Shown: in pieces, positions 42,144 to 54,105 of the stretch
Numbering within the stretch: position 1 is the stretch's first letter
Layout: each line of letters starts with the position of its first letter
Source of the DNA: Pseudomonadota bacterium
GTDB lineage: Bacteria; Pseudomonadota; Gammaproteobacteria; Burkholderiales; Rhodocyclaceae
Direction: 5' to 3'
Assembly (NCBI GenBank): GCA_008501585.1
Contig: QQUN01000020.1
Location: 31,713-95,712, forward strand
Length of the DNA: 64,000 nt
Program-made: the position numbers and the translations under genes
The notes under the pieces: model-generated
What the model saw: only the letters and a program-made list of their open reading frames with translations
Told to the model about the DNA's origin: nothing
Databases searched by the model: none

Positions 42144-42725
42144 TTGGCTGACCCGCTCCCCTTTCCCGTGGCCCCCCAGCGCTGGGCGGCCTTCGTGCTC
42201 AAACGCCTGGGCTGGTCGGTCGACATGCCGCCGCCGCCCGGCCCCAAGATGGTGCTGCTGGCCTATCCGCACACCTCCAACTGGGATTTCATCATCGGCC
42301 TGATCGCGCGCTTCACCTTTGGCTGGCCGGTACGCTGGGTGGGCAAGCACACGATCTTCCGTGCGCCCTTTGGCCGCTTCTTCCGCTGGCTGGGCGGCAT
42401 CCCCATCAACCGTTCGCGCCCGGGCGGCTTCATCGACGATGTGGTGGCGCAGATCCATGCCGACGCCCATGCCATCGTGTGCATCGCCCCGGAGGGCACG
42501 CGCAGCTATGTCGAGGGCTGGAAGAGCGGCTTCCACCGCATCGCCCGCAGCGCGGACGTGCCGATCGCGCTCGGCTACATCGACTGGGGCCGGCGCTGTG
42601 TGGGCATCGCGGGCTATGTCCAGCCGAGCGATGACATCGAGGCGGACCTCGCCGCCATCCGCGCCGGCTATGCCTCGGTGACCGCGTTCTACCCCGAAAA
42701 GGCGGGCCGGATCGCGATCCGCTAA
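42144..42725 (+). CDS. Lysophospholipid/glycerol acyltransferase family protein
   Basis: About 193 residues of the PlsC-like acyltransferase fold. The catalytic HxxxxD box appears as HTSNWDF, followed by RWVGKHTIFRAPFGRFFRWLGGIPINRS, APEGTRSYVEGWKSGFHRIA (the second motif EGTRS) and the PIALGYIDWG tail. The family acylates lysophosphatidate or related lipids. The start is uncertain: no ATG fits, and TTG at 42144 or 42066 are the in-frame options; 42144 gives the usual length. Confidence 0.8.
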   Translation: MADPLPFPVAPQRWAAFVLKRLGWSVDMPPPPGPKMVLLAYPHTSNWDFIIGLIARFTFGWPVRWVGKHTIFRAPFGRFFRWLGGIPINRSRPGGFIDDVVAQIHADAHAIVCIAPEGTRSYVEGWKSGFHRIARSADVPIALGYIDWGRRCVGIAGYVQPSDDIEADLAAIRAGYASVTAFYPEKAGRIAIR

Positions 42726-42747
42726 CGGCGATTGCCGGCTAATTGTT

Positions 42748-42774
42748 TTGCACAAAACTATCGTGTGTTAAACT
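42748..42774 (+). promoter_or_regulatory. Possible sigma-70 promoter upstream of proV
   Basis: TTGCAC and TAAACT are separated by 15 bp within an AT-rich island (TTGTTTTGCACAAAAC is also palindromic). The spacing is short, so this is a candidate only. It lies about 160 bp before the proV ATG. Osmotic control of proVWX in other bacteria acts through such upstream regions. Confidence 0.35.
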
Positions 42775-42932
42775 TGGCGGCTACTCACTTTCCAATCAAG
42801 ACTTCGTGTCGGGCGGCCTGGCCGTCTTTCTGAGGGTATCGATCCACCGTCATCGTCAGGCAGTCACGCTTCTGTCGGCATCTTGGCTCTTTGGATGCAC
42901 CCGTCCCGACACGAGGATTGTCACAAGGACGC

Positions 42933-44141
42933 ATGCCGGAAAAACTCGTCGTCAAGAATCTGTACAAGGTCTTCGGAGACCGGCCCAAGGAAGCGATGAA
43001 GCTCGTCGCCGAGGGCAAGGACAAGGCCACCATCTTCGCCCGCACCGGGCAGACCCTCGGCGTGATCGACGCCAGCTTCAGTGTCAATGAGGGTGAAATC
43101 TTCGTCATCATGGGGCTGTCCGGCTCGGGCAAGTCGACCCTGGTGCGCCTGCTCAACCGGCTGATCGAGCCGACCGCCGGGCAGGTGCTGATCAACGGCC
43201 GCGACATCGCGAAAATGGACGACACGGAGCTGCGCGAGCTGCGTCGCTCCGAGATCAGCATGGTCTTCCAGTCCTTCGCGCTGATGCCGCACCTGTCGGT
43301 GGTGGACAACACCGCCTTTGGCCTGGAGCTGGCCGGCATGGCCGAGGCCGAGCGCCGCGCGCGGGCCATGGTCGCACTCGAACAGGTTGGGCTGGCGGCC
43401 TGGGCCAACAGCTATCCGGACGAGCTCTCCGGCGGCATGCAGCAGCGCGTGGGTCTGGCCCGGGCGCTGGCCAACGATCCGCAGGTGCTGTTGATGGACG
43501 AGGCCTTCTCGGCGCTCGATCCGCTGATCCGCACCGAGATGCAGGACGAGCTGGTCAAGCTGCAGGCGGCAGACAAGCGCACCATCATCTTCATCTCGCA
43601 CGACCTCGACGAAGCCATCCGCATCGGCGACCGCATCGCCATCATGGAAGGCGGCGTGGTGGTGCAGGTCGGCACGGCCGAAGAGATCCTGCGCAACCCG
43701 GCCAACGACTACGTGAAATCCTTCTTCAAGGGGGTGGACGCCACCAGCATCCTGTCGGCCGCCGACATTGCGCGCAAGACCCAGGTCAACATCATCGACC
43801 ACCAGGGCATGGGCGTGCGCAGCGCCATCGAGCGCCTGCGCGCGCATGACCGCGAGTACGGCTACGTGGTCAGCCCCGACCAGAAGTTGATGGGCGTGGT
43901 TTCGCTCGACAGCCTGCAGAAGGCCGCCCGCGCCAGCGCCGACGCCAAGCTGCGCGACGCCTTCCTGCCCGAGCCGCATGTGCTCACCCCGGACACCCCG
44001 ATCAGCGAGCTCTATGAGCCGCTCACCCAGCATCCCTACGGCCTGCCGGTGGTGGACGACAAGGGCCGCTACCGCGGCGCGATCACGCGCAACACCATGC
44101 TCGAATTCCTGCATGCACAGAACACGGAGGACGCGGCATGA
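42933..44141 (+). CDS. proV: Glycine betaine/proline ABC transporter ATP-binding protein
   Basis: ProV powers osmoprotectant uptake with ProW and ProX. The ATG at 42933 ([21 protein letters not shown]) gives 402 residues. Walker A is GLSGSGKST, the signature [14 protein letters not shown], and Walker [15 protein letters not shown]. The N-terminal segment before the ATPase core is typical of ProV. The C-terminal ~125 residues hold two CBS domains ([37 protein letters not shown]), which sense ionic strength in related transporters. Its stop overlaps the small frame of the 84-bp element. Confidence 0.96.
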   Translation: MPEKLVVKNLYKVFGDRPKEAMKLVAEGKDKATIFARTGQTLGVIDASFSVNEGEIFVIMGLSGSGKSTLVRLLNRLIEPTAGQVLINGRDIAKMDDTELRELRRSEISMVFQSFALMPHLSVVDNTAFGLELAGMAEAERRARAMVALEQVGLAAWANSYPDELSGGMQQRVGLARALANDPQVLLMDEAFSALDPLIRTEMQDELVKLQAADKRTIIFISHDLDEAIRIGDRIAIMEGGVVVQVGTAEEILRNPANDYVKSFFKGVDATSILSAADIARKTQVNIIDHQGMGVRSAIERLRAHDREYGYVVSPDQKLMGVVSLDSLQKAARASADAKLRDAFLPEPHVLTPDTPISELYEPLTQHPYGLPVVDDKGRYRGAITRNTMLEFLHAQNTEDAA

Positions 44142-44220
44142 GCACGCTCGCACGGACGCCCGAAGGGCGCGCGACCCTCCCTTGGGGAGGATGTCGATTC
44201 ATCGACAGGAGGGCAGTAAA
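44138..44220 (+). repeat. Single copy of the three-hairpin intercistronic element
   Basis: CGCCC-GAA-GGGCG at 44157-44169, CCTCCC-TTG-GGGAGG at 44176-44190 and TGTCGAT-TC-ATCGACA at 44192-44207 are three successive hairpins. They are followed by AGGAGGG at 44207-44213, seven bases before the proW ATG. The same order occurs in the 84-bp tandem repeats at 57663. Confidence 0.85.
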
Positions 44221-44224
44221 ATGA
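44138..44224 (+). CDS. 28-codon small open frame bridging proV and proW (84-bp element)
   Basis: An ATG at 44138 overlaps the proV stop (ATGA) and its own TGA at 44222-44224 overlaps the proW start (ATGA at 44221). The peptide begins [19 protein letters not shown] and ends Arg-Ala-Val-Lys. The core ARxPEGRAxLPxGGCR is shared with the frame at 57663. It may be a translational coupler or a by-product of an RNA element; no protein family is known to me. Confidence 0.5.
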   Translation: MSTLARTPEGRATLPWGGCRFIDRRAVK

Positions 44225-45348
44225 GCGATCAAACTGCCAGTAACCCCTGGGCCGCCGCGGCCCCTGCCACGCCCGCTGCCGAGGCGCCCGCGACGGCAAC
44301 CCCTGCCGATGCGGCACCCGCAGACGCCCCCGCCAATCCCTGGGGAAGCGCCGCGCCGACGCCGGCCGAGACGCCCGCCGCCAACGGCGACTGGCTGGGC
44401 ACGCCGCCCGAGGCCGCGCCCGAGCCGCCCTTCGACTGGCTCCACCCCTTCAACGAGGCGGTGCTCCCGCTCGATACCTGGGTCGATCAGGGCCTGAACT
44501 GGGTGGTGGACAACTTCCGCCCCTTCTTCCAGGCCGTGCGCCTGCCCATCGACGCCACCCTGACCGGCATCGAGCAGGCCTTGCTGGCGGTGCCCGCCTT
44601 CCTGATGATCGCCCTGTTCGGCCTGATCGCCTGGCAGTTCAGCGGGCGGCGCCTGGCCATCGGTTCGGTGCTGTCGCTGACCGTCATCGGGCTGATCGGC
44701 GCCTGGGACGAGGCCATGGTGACCCTCGCACTGGTGCTCACCTCGGTCTTCTTCTGTCTCGTCATCGGCCTGCCACTGGGCATCGTGATGGCGCGCAACG
44801 ACCGCATCGAGGCGGCCGTGCGGCCGGTGCTCGACGCCATGCAGACCACGCCGGCCTTCGTCTATCTGGTGCCGGTGGTGATGCTCTTCGGCATCGGCAA
44901 CGTGCCCGGCGTGGTGGTCACCATCGTCTTCGCCCTGCCGCCGCTGATCCGCCTCACCAACCTGGGCATCCGCCAGGTGCGGCCCGACCTCATCGAAGCC
45001 TCACGCGCCTTTGGCGCCTCGCCCTGGCAACTGCTCACCCGTGTGCAGCTCCCGCTGGCCATGCCGACCATCATGGCCGGCATCAACCAGACCCTGATGC
45101 TCGGTCTGTCGATGGTGGTGATCGCCTCGATGATCGCCGTCGGCGGGCTCGGCCAGATGGTGCTGCGCGGTATCGGCCGGCTCGACATGGGCCTGGCCAC
45201 CATTGGCGGCCTGGGTATCGTCATCCTCGCCATCATGCTCGACCGCATCACCCAGTCGATGGCCGGTGGCAAGGCAAGCCCCGGCCGCTGGTACGACGGC
45301 GGACCGCTCGGCGCGCTGCGCCGGTGGTTCGGCAAGTCCGCCGCCTGA
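44221..45348 (+). CDS. proW: Glycine betaine/proline ABC transporter permease
   Basis: ProW is the membrane subunit of the importer. ATG at 44221 is preceded by a strong AGGAGG. The 375 residues start with an Ala/Pro-rich cytoplasmic region (to about 70, with two NPW motifs) like E. coli ProW, then [20 protein letters not shown], seven or so helices and the permease EAA loop [20 protein letters not shown]. The long N-terminus is therefore normal. proX follows after 32 nt. Confidence 0.95.
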   Translation: MSDQTASNPWAAAAPATPAAEAPATATPADAAPADAPANPWGSAAPTPAETPAANGDWLGTPPEAAPEPPFDWLHPFNEAVLPLDTWVDQGLNWVVDNFRPFFQAVRLPIDATLTGIEQALLAVPAFLMIALFGLIAWQFSGRRLAIGSVLSLTVIGLIGAWDEAMVTLALVLTSVFFCLVIGLPLGIVMARNDRIEAAVRPVLDAMQTTPAFVYLVPVVMLFGIGNVPGVVVTIVFALPPLIRLTNLGIRQVRPDLIEASRAFGASPWQLLTRVQLPLAMPTIMAGINQTLMLGLSMVVIASMIAVGGLGQMVLRGIGRLDMGLATIGGLGIVILAIMLDRITQSMAGGKASPGRWYDGGPLGALRRWFGKSAA

Positions 45349-45380
45349 TCCTCCCCAACCCCCTCTAGGAGACGCACACC

Positions 45381-46394
45381 ATGCGACTTTCCCGACTGAC
45401 CCATCTCATGCGCGGCGCCGCCGTTGCGCTCGCCGCCACCGTTTCGCTCGGCGCCTTCGCTGCCGACATGCCCGGCAAGGGCGTCAAGGTGCAACCGCTG
45501 AAGAGCTCCATCGCCGAGGAAACCTTCCAGACCGAGCTGGTCATGCAAGGCCTGAAAGACCTGGGCTATGACGTGGCCGCCATCAAGGAAATCGAATACG
45601 CCGCCGGCCATGTGGCGCTCGGCAATGGCGACGCCACCTTCATGGCCGACCACTGGGACCCGCTGCATATCGATTTCTACGAAAAGGCCGGTGGCGACGC
45701 CAAGCTGTACCGCAAGGGCGTGTTCTCGCCCGGCGCGCTGCAGGGCTACCTGATCGACAAGAAAACCGCCGACACCTACGGCATCAAGTCCATCGACCAG
45801 CTCAAGGACCCGAAGCTCGCCAAGCTCTTCGATACCGACGGCGACGGCAAGGCCGACCTGGCCGGCTGCAACCCGGGCTGGGGCTGCGAGAAAGTGATCG
45901 AGCATCACCTCGACGCCTATGGCCTGCGTGCCAGCATCACCCACAAGCAGGGCGCCTACGCGGCCATCATCGCCGACACCATCGCCCGCCAGAAGCAGGG
46001 CGAGCCGGTGTTCTACTACACCTGGACGCCGTACTGGGTGAGCGGCGTGCTGGTGCCGGGCAAGGACGTGGTGTGGCTGCAGGTCCCGTTCTCGGCCCTG
46101 CCCGGTGAGCGCACCGATGTGAATACCGCGCTGCCCGATGGCTCGAACTACGGCTTCCAGGCCAACAACCAGCGCATCGTCGCCAACCGCGCCTTTGCCG
46201 AAGCCAACCCGGCCGCGGCCAAGCTGTTTGAGGTGATGACGCTGTCGGCCAACGACATCTCGGCGCAGAACCTGCGCATGCGCGACGGCGAAAACAAGCC
46301 GGCCGACATCGCCCGCCATGTGGCTGGCTGGATCAAGGCCAACCGCGCCACCTACGACGGCTGGCTGGACGCAGCCCGCGCGGCGGCCAAGTAA
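45381..46394 (+). CDS. proX: Glycine betaine ABC transporter substrate-binding protein
   Basis: ProX binds betaine in the periplasm and feeds it to ProW/ProV. The 337 residues begin with a signal peptide ([28 protein letters not shown]). Trp-rich segments [24 protein letters not shown] and [13 protein letters not shown] give the aromatic residues of the betaine cage. GGAG-like AGGAGACGC precedes the ATG. A clean terminator follows, so proVWX forms a closed operon. Confidence 0.95.
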   Translation: MRLSRLTHLMRGAAVALAATVSLGAFAADMPGKGVKVQPLKSSIAEETFQTELVMQGLKDLGYDVAAIKEIEYAAGHVALGNGDATFMADHWDPLHIDFYEKAGGDAKLYRKGVFSPGALQGYLIDKKTADTYGIKSIDQLKDPKLAKLFDTDGDGKADLAGCNPGWGCEKVIEHHLDAYGLRASITHKQGAYAAIIADTIARQKQGEPVFYYTWTPYWVSGVLVPGKDVVWLQVPFSALPGERTDVNTALPDGSNYGFQANNQRIVANRAFAEANPAAAKLFEVMTLSANDISAQNLRMRDGENKPADIARHVAGWIKANRATYDGWLDAARAAAK

Positions 46395-46417
46395 GCGCAT
46401 CCGCGCCAGACGAGACG

Positions 46418-46442
46418 GCCACCGTTCGCGGTGGCTGTTTTT

Positions 46443-46443
<1 letters not shown>
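46418..46443 (+). terminator. Rho-independent terminator of proVWX
   Basis: GCCACC-GTTCGC-GGTGGC followed by TGTTTTTT. The T-run ends at the stop codon of the convergent sensor kinase gene. Confidence 0.9.
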
Positions 46444-49184
<2,741 letters not shown>

Positions 49185-49229
49185 CGGCAGGCCCGAAAAT
49201 GGCGGTAGAACTACTACTAACGTAAAAGC

Positions 49230-49889
49230 TCAGGTGATCTTTACAACGATGTCGTGCAGCGTGTTCGCGCAGGCGGCCATGCGGTCGGCGGCGTTGGACA
49301 GGTGGCGGTAGATTTCCCGGCGCTTGAACATGTTGAGATAGTCCTCGCCGACGAACAGGGCGGCCAGCGCCTTGCGGTAGAGCTTCTCGACCCGCCGCTC
49401 CGCCTTGCGGCCGGCGCCGGCATCGGTCTCGGCCGCCGCCGGGGTGCTCGCCAGCTTGGCGTAGCCGTTGATCAGCGCCTGCGCGCCGCCGTCGATCTGC
49501 ACGGCCATCCGGTGCATGAACTCATCCGGCGTCACCCCCAGCACCGACATCTCGTTGACCGTGGTCTTGCAGTAGTTGACCACGTCGTCGAGGGTCATGA
49601 TGGCGCGGTAGATGTCCTCGCGGTCGCACGGCGTCGAGAAGGCCTCGTTGAGGGTGTGCAGGTTGCGGATCTTGATCGTGTCGGCGGTGTGCTCGTCGCG
49701 GCGGATCTCCTTGGCCAGCGCCGCGTCGCCGCTTTGCATGAAGCGCACCAGCAGGTGGGTGGTGTGTTGCACATGCACCGCCTGCTCGTGCAGCAAGGCG
49801 TAGAAGTCCGGCGCCTTGGGCACCAGCCGGTCGATGAGCCGGTGGAACAGGGCACGGGGTGAGAAGCGTTGGCGTGGCGAGGGGTCCAT
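49230..49889 (-). CDS. DUF47/PhoU-like accessory protein of Pit phosphate transporter
   Basis: 219 residues, all helical, of the PhoU-like DUF47 (TIGR00153) family. Typical segments are RDEHTADTIKIRNLHTLNEAFSTP (split here as long), DREDIYRAIMTLDDVVNYC and the terminal RREIYRHLSNAADRMAACA. These proteins pair with Pit transporters and are thought to regulate phosphate or metal traffic. ATG at 49889 is chosen because the longer open frame lies inside pit; pit ends 7 nt upstream, making a two-gene operon. Confidence 0.92.
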   Translation of the reverse strand: MDPSPRQRFSPRALFHRLIDRLVPKAPDFYALLHEQAVHVQHTTHLLVRFMQSGDAALAKEIRRDEHTADTIKIRNLHTLNEAFSTPCDREDIYRAIMTLDDVVNYCKTTVNEMSVLGVTPDEFMHRMAVQIDGGAQALINGYAKLASTPAAAETDAGAGRKAERRVEKLYRKALAALFVGEDYLNMFKRREIYRHLSNAADRMAACANTLHDIVVKIT

Positions 49890-49896
49890 GGGGGGC

Positions 49897-50934
49897 TCAC
49901 GAAAGAAAGGGGAACAGCGCCAGCAAGGCCAGCGCGCCGGCCGCCGCCGAGGCCGGCAGGGTGAGCAGCCAGGTGTGGCCGATCTCGCGCGCCTTGCCCC
50001 AGCGCACTGCCTTGGGCCGTTCGGCGGCGCCGATGCCCATGATCGAGCTGGCCACCACATGGCTGGTCGACACCGGTGCGCCCACCAGCGCGGCCGTGAA
50101 GATCACGCTGGCCGAGGTCAGTTGCGAATCGAGCGCATGCAGCGGGCGCACCTTGTACACCGAAAAGCCGAGCGTGCGCACGATGCGCCAGCCGCCCGAC
50201 AGAATGCCCAGGGTCAGCGCCGTGGCGCAGGCCAGCATGGCCCAGAAGGGCACGGCAAAGCCGGGCAGATAGCCGCCGAGCACCAGCAGCAGGGTGATGA
50301 TGCCCATGCTCTTCTGGGCATCGTTGGCGCCGTGCGAGAAGGCCAGCGCGGCGGTGGTGACGAACTGCAGCCGGCGCAGCCGGGTGTTGATGCGCGGGTG
50401 GGCGGCGCGCAGCAGCAGCATGGCCAGGCGGTGGATGGCAAAACCCGCCAGCAGGCCGATCAGCGGCGAGAGGATCAGCGCGGCGAGCACCTTGAGCACG
50501 CCGGTCAGCTGATGGCCGTCGCGCCAGGCGTCGGTGCCCCACACCACATGCTCGGCGCCGGCGGCCAGCACCGTGGCGCCGATCAGGCCGCCGACCAGCG
50601 CGTGCGAGGACGAGGACGGCAGGCCGCGCCACCAGGTCAGCAGGTTCCAGGCGATGGCGCCGAGCAACCCGGCCAGCACCACCACGATGGCATGGCTGGC
50701 GTCCAGGCCGCCGAGGTCGACGAAGCCGCCGATGGTGTTGGCCACCGCCGTGCCACCGAGCAGCGGGCCGAGGAACTCGAACACCCCGACCACCACCACC
50801 GCCTGCCCCGGCGTCATCGCCCGCGAGGCGATCACCGTGGCCACCACGTTGGCCGCGTCATGGAAGCCGTTGGTGTAATCGAAGACCAGGACGATCGCCA
50901 CCGCGATGAGGGTCAGCGCAAGAATGCCGTCCAC
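49897..50934 (-). CDS. pit: Low-affinity inorganic phosphate transporter, PiT family
   Basis: 345 residues with about ten membrane helices. The two PiT signature repeats are FDYTNGFHDAANVVATVIASR near the start and FSHGANDAQKSMGIITLLLV in the second half (both contain the GxNDAx core). PSSSSHALVGGLIG and GAPVSTSHVVASSIMG are the paired Ser/His motifs. GTG at 50934 follows AAGGAT, while an ATG at 50997 would add 21 unlikely residues. It moves phosphate, often as metal phosphate, with protons. It lies upstream of its DUF47 partner. Confidence 0.93.
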   Translation of the reverse strand: MDGILALTLIAVAIVLVFDYTNGFHDAANVVATVIASRAMTPGQAVVVVGVFEFLGPLLGGTAVANTIGGFVDLGGLDASHAIVVVLAGLLGAIAWNLLTWWRGLPSSSSHALVGGLIGATVLAAGAEHVVWGTDAWRDGHQLTGVLKVLAALILSPLIGLLAGFAIHRLAMLLLRAAHPRINTRLRRLQFVTTAALAFSHGANDAQKSMGIITLLLVLGGYLPGFAVPFWAMLACATALTLGILSGGWRIVRTLGFSVYKVRPLHALDSQLTSASVIFTAALVGAPVSTSHVVASSIMGIGAAERPKAVRWGKAREIGHTWLLTLPASAAAGALALLALFPFLS

Positions 50935-51015
50935 GCGGCCGATCCTTTTTGAAGGGTTTGCATGGCGAATGCTAACCCCCGCGGGCCATTCGGGCATCCT
51001 GCAGCGCAGCGCGGA

Positions 51016-51966
51016 TCAGTGCGTGCTGCGGTGTGCGCGCGGCGAGGCGTCCACATGCATGGCCCACACCCGGCGGAAGTCGCGCGCCGAGGCAAAGCCG
51101 CACTGCTCGGCCACGCGCTCCATCGACAGTGCCGGGTCGGCCAGCAGCTGGCGGGCGCGGGCGATGCGCAGCGACTGCTGGTAGGCCACGATGCCGATGC
51201 CGGCATGGCGGCTGAACAGGCGGGTCAGGTGGCGCGGCCCGACATGGGCCAGCGCGGCCAGTTCGTCGAGCGTCCAGCGCCGCGCCGGATCGCGGGTGAT
51301 CGCGTCCTGCACCTTGTGCACCACCGGGTGCAGGTGGTTGCGATGCGCCAGCCAGGGCGACAGCTGCGGATCGTTCGGCCCGCGCCGGGCGTACATCACC
51401 AGCCGCCGCGCCACGCGCGCCGCCAGCTCGGGGCCGAAGTGGTGCTCGATCAGGTACAGCGCCAGGTCGATGCCGGTGGTGATGCCGGCGCTGGTCACCA
51501 CCTGGCCGTCGTCGACGAAGACGCGGTCGTCCATCACCCGCGCGCCCGGCGCGCTGTCGCGCAGCATCTCGAGCAGGGCGTGGTGGGTGGTGCATGGCCG
51601 GGCGTCGAGCCAGCCGGCGCGGGCCAGCAGGAGCGCGCCCGAGCAGATGCTGGCCAGGCGCAGCGCGCGCCCGCGCTGGCGCGCCAGCCAGTCGACCACC
51701 TGCTGCGCCTCGGGGCGGGCGTAGTCGAGTTCTTCGCGCGCATTGCCGGCGACGATCACCAGGGCGTTGTCCGGTAGCGACTCGGGCAGCGGCGCCAGGC
51801 CCGACAGGGTGACGCCCATCGAGGTGGCGAGCGTCGGCACTGGCGCGCAGGTGGCGACCGTCAGGTCGGCGCCGGCTTCGGCGGCCATGCGCATGGCTTC
51901 GGCCGGCCCGGCGTAGTCGAGCAGCAACACATTGGGGGTGACGACGAAGCACACCGCCAGCGTCAT
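51016..51966 (-). CDS. GlxA-type transcriptional regulator (DJ-1/PfpI domain plus AraC HTH)
   Basis: 316 residues. The N-terminal ~170 residues form a DJ-1/PfpI-like domain (FVVTPNVLLLDYAGPAEAMR, ASICSGALLLARAGWLDARP with a cysteine at the nucleophile elbow). The C-terminal ~95 residues are an AraC HTH pair (WTLDELAALAHVGPRHLTRLF, SMERVAEQCGFASARDFRRVW). Members such as GlxA and ArgR/CdhR bind small amides or amino acids and activate catabolic genes. The start overlaps the EamA stop by ATGA, making it last of four coupled genes. Confidence 0.92.
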   Translation of the reverse strand: MTLAVCFVVTPNVLLLDYAGPAEAMRMAAEAGADLTVATCAPVPTLATSMGVTLSGLAPLPESLPDNALVIVAGNAREELDYARPEAQQVVDWLARQRGRALRLASICSGALLLARAGWLDARPCTTHHALLEMLRDSAPGARVMDDRVFVDDGQVVTSAGITTGIDLALYLIEHHFGPELAARVARRLVMYARRGPNDPQLSPWLAHRNHLHPVVHKVQDAITRDPARRWTLDELAALAHVGPRHLTRLFSRHAGIGIVAYQQSLRIARARQLLADPALSMERVAEQCGFASARDFRRVWAMHVDASPRAHRSTH

Positions 51967-52865
51967 GTGGCGCCCCGCAGGCGGGCCATCAGGCGCGTGC
52001 CGAACAGGTTCACGCCGAGGCCCAGCATCAGCAGCGCGCCGCCGATCCAGTGCACCGGCTGCAACGCCTCGCCATACACCAGCCAGCCCGCGCTCAACCC
52101 GACCAGCGGCACCAGCAACGGAAAGGCCGCCACCTGGTTGGCCGGGTAGCGCGACATCAGCCGCGCCCACAGGCCATAGCCGAGCAGCGTGGCGCCCCAG
52201 CCCAGGTACAGCACGGCGCCGGCCGAGCGCAGGCTGAAATGACTGAGCGCTGCGGTGATCGCCGCCGGCCCCTCGATGAACAACGACAGGGCCAGGAAGG
52301 GCAGCGGCGGCACCAGGCTGGCCCACACCACGAAGGCCAGCAGATTGACCGGGCCGTTGCGGTTGAGGGTGCGGCTGACCACGTTGCCCGCCGCCCAGCT
52401 GCAGGCCGCCGCCACGGTGAGCATGAAGCCGGCCAGCGGCATGCTCACGCCGTGCGCCGTGCCGATCAGCCCCAGTCCGCCGGCGGCCAGCACCAGCCCG
52501 GCCAGCTGGCTGGGGCGCCAGCTCTCCTTGAGCCACACGGCGGCGAAGAGCATGGTGAAGAAGGCCTGCGACTGCAGCACCAGCGAGGCCAGGCCCGAGG
52601 GCATGCCGACATGGATGGCGGTGAACAGGAAGGCGAACTGGCCGAAGGCGATGGTCAGGCCGTAGGCCAGGTAGGTGGCGAGCGGCAGGCGCGGCGCGCG
52701 GAAGAAGCACACCGCCGGCAGCGCCGCCGCCAGAAAGCGCAGCGCGCCGAGCAAGAGCGGCGGCACCTCGGCCACGCCGGCCTTGATGACCACGAAGTTC
52801 ACCCCCCAAACAAGCACCACCAGCAGCGCCAGCGCGATGTCGACCGGCTTCATGCTCGCGTTCAT
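51963..52865 (-). CDS. EamA-family DMT transporter (YddG/RhaT-like)
   Basis: 300 residues with ten membrane helices in two EamA repeats (LLVVLVWGVNFVVIKAGV near the start; MLTVAAACSWAAGNVVSRTLN near the middle). Such carriers usually export amino acids or related metabolites. The start at 52865 and stop at 51963 overlap the LysE and GlxA genes through ATGA at both ends, so it is coupled in a four-gene set that appears to sense and export a small compound. Confidence 0.9.
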   Translation of the reverse strand: MNASMKPVDIALALLVVLVWGVNFVVIKAGVAEVPPLLLGALRFLAAALPAVCFFRAPRLPLATYLAYGLTIAFGQFAFLFTAIHVGMPSGLASLVLQSQAFFTMLFAAVWLKESWRPSQLAGLVLAAGGLGLIGTAHGVSMPLAGFMLTVAAACSWAAGNVVSRTLNRNGPVNLLAFVVWASLVPPLPFLALSLFIEGPAAITAALSHFSLRSAGAVLYLGWGATLLGYGLWARLMSRYPANQVAAFPLLVPLVGLSAGWLVYGEALQPVHWIGGALLMLGLGVNLFGTRLMARLRGAT

Positions 52866-53479
52866 GACTTGGCCGCCAGGAAGGCGCCGGCGCCGACCAT
52901 GATCGAGCCGGCGCTGCGATTGAGTCGGCGCATGGCGGCCGGTGAGCGGAAGTAGTGCCGCGCCCGCGCCGCCATGCCGGCGATCAGCATCAGGCCGAGC
53001 ATCAGCGCGGCGAGCGTGAGCACGGCCGCTAGCGCGATGTCCTGCACGGTGAGCACGGTCAGGTCCATGAAGGTGGGCAGGAAGGCGATGTAGAAGAGGA
53101 TGACCTTGGGGTTCGAGGCCGAGATCAGGAAGCCCTGCAGGAAGCTGGCGGCCGGGCTCATGCGCTTGACCACCTGCGGCGTGAAGCCGTCGCCGACCGG
53201 GGTGCGCCACATGACGATGCCCAGGTAGATGAGGTAGGCCGCGCCGGCAAAGCGGATCACGGTGAACACCTCGCCCCAGTTCTTGGCGATCGCGGCCAGG
53301 CCGAGGCAGGCGAAGATCAGGTAGAGGATGTCGCTGATCGTCATGCCCAGTGCCAGCGCGATGCAGTCGCGCGCGCCGCTGACCAGCGCGCGGGCGAGCA
53401 GGGCGAAGACACCCGGCCCCGGCGTGACGGCGAAGATGAAGATGGCGACAAAGAAGGTGAGGGCGCTCTCGAGGCTCAT
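52862..53479 (-). CDS. LysE-family translocator (amino-acid exporter)
   Basis: 205 residues with about six helices. The N-terminal motif FAVTPGPGVFALLARALVSGARDCIALALG is the LysE/RhtB signature, and the second half has SNPKVILFYIAFLPTF. The family exports lysine, threonine, homoserine and similar amino acids. It overlaps the DJ-1 gene (ATGA) upstream and EamA downstream. Two exporters with two DJ-1-type sensors in a row suggest control by an amino-compound, which is inference. Confidence 0.9.
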   Translation of the reverse strand: MSLESALTFFVAIFIFAVTPGPGVFALLARALVSGARDCIALALGMTISDILYLIFACLGLAAIAKNWGEVFTVIRFAGAAYLIYLGIVMWRTPVGDGFTPQVVKRMSPAASFLQGFLISASNPKVILFYIAFLPTFMDLTVLTVQDIALAAVLTLAALMLGLMLIAGMAARARHYFRSPAAMRRLNRSAGSIMVGAGAFLAAKS

Positions 53480-54099
53480 GGCGGCGGTTCTCCGGGGCTG
53501 TCCTGCCAGTGATAGTTCATCTGCCGCGCGGTCGCCATGGCCAGTTTTGCGTCGGCCAACCGGGCCACCAGATGCAGGCTCATGTCGATGCCGGCGGAAA
53601 TGCCCGCCGAGGTGAGGATGTCGCCGTCGTCGATCCAGCGGCCGGTGTCGGCCACCTGAAGCGCCGGAAAGGCGGCCGCCAGTTCGGCCACGTCTTCCCA
53701 GTGCGTGGTGACCCGGCGTCCGTCGAGCAGGCCGGCGCCGGCCAGCAGGAAGGCGCCGGCGCACACCGAGGCCAGCACCTCGACCTGCGCCGCCTGTGCG
53801 CGCAGCCAGCGCACCAGGTCCGGCCGGCCGCGCTCGGCGCGCTCGTCGCCGCCGGGCACGATCAGCACGTCCAGCGGCGGATGCTCGGCCAGCGTGGCCT
53901 CGGGCAGCACCGGCAGGCCGGCGCGGGCGCGCACCGGGCCCGCGTGGCGGGCCACCGTCACCACCCGGAACGGCGCCGGCGCCTCGGGCTGGCGGCGCAG
54001 GGCGACGCGGCTGGCGGTGGAGAACACCTCGAAGGGCCCGGCGAAATCGAGCACTTCGACGTCGTCGTAGAGGTAGAGGCCGACGGTGCGCGTATGCAT
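53476..54099 (-). CDS. DJ-1/PfpI family protein (isonitrile hydratase-like)
   Basis: 207 residues, single class-I glutamine-amidotransferase-like domain. MHTRTVGLYLYDDVEVLDFAGPFEVF is the typical opening, DVLIVPGGDE holds the conserved acid, and VLASVCAGAFLLAGAGLLDG has the nucleophile cysteine. Without a DNA-binding domain it is probably an enzyme of the isonitrile hydratase/PfpI group. The ATG at 54099 has GGAG right beside the end of the MITE-like copy, so the insertion sits 6 nt upstream of the start codon. It is first of the coupled four-gene set. Confidence 0.88.
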   Translation of the reverse strand: MHTRTVGLYLYDDVEVLDFAGPFEVFSTASRVALRRQPEAPAPFRVVTVARHAGPVRARAGLPVLPEATLAEHPPLDVLIVPGGDERAERGRPDLVRWLRAQAAQVEVLASVCAGAFLLAGAGLLDGRRVTTHWEDVAELAAAFPALQVADTGRWIDDGDILTSAGISAGIDMSLHLVARLADAKLAMATARQMNYHWQDSPGEPPP

Positions 54100-54105
54100 G
54101 GCTCC

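Noticed and set aside
44221..44430. Ala/Pro-rich N-terminus of ProW considered as an odd fusion
   Set aside because: E. coli ProW has a similar polar Pro/Ala-rich N-terminal extension, so it is normal.
53480..53764. Longer LysE start reaching 53764
   Set aside because: The added part overlaps the DJ-1 gene in another frame and the LysE motif starts at 53479.
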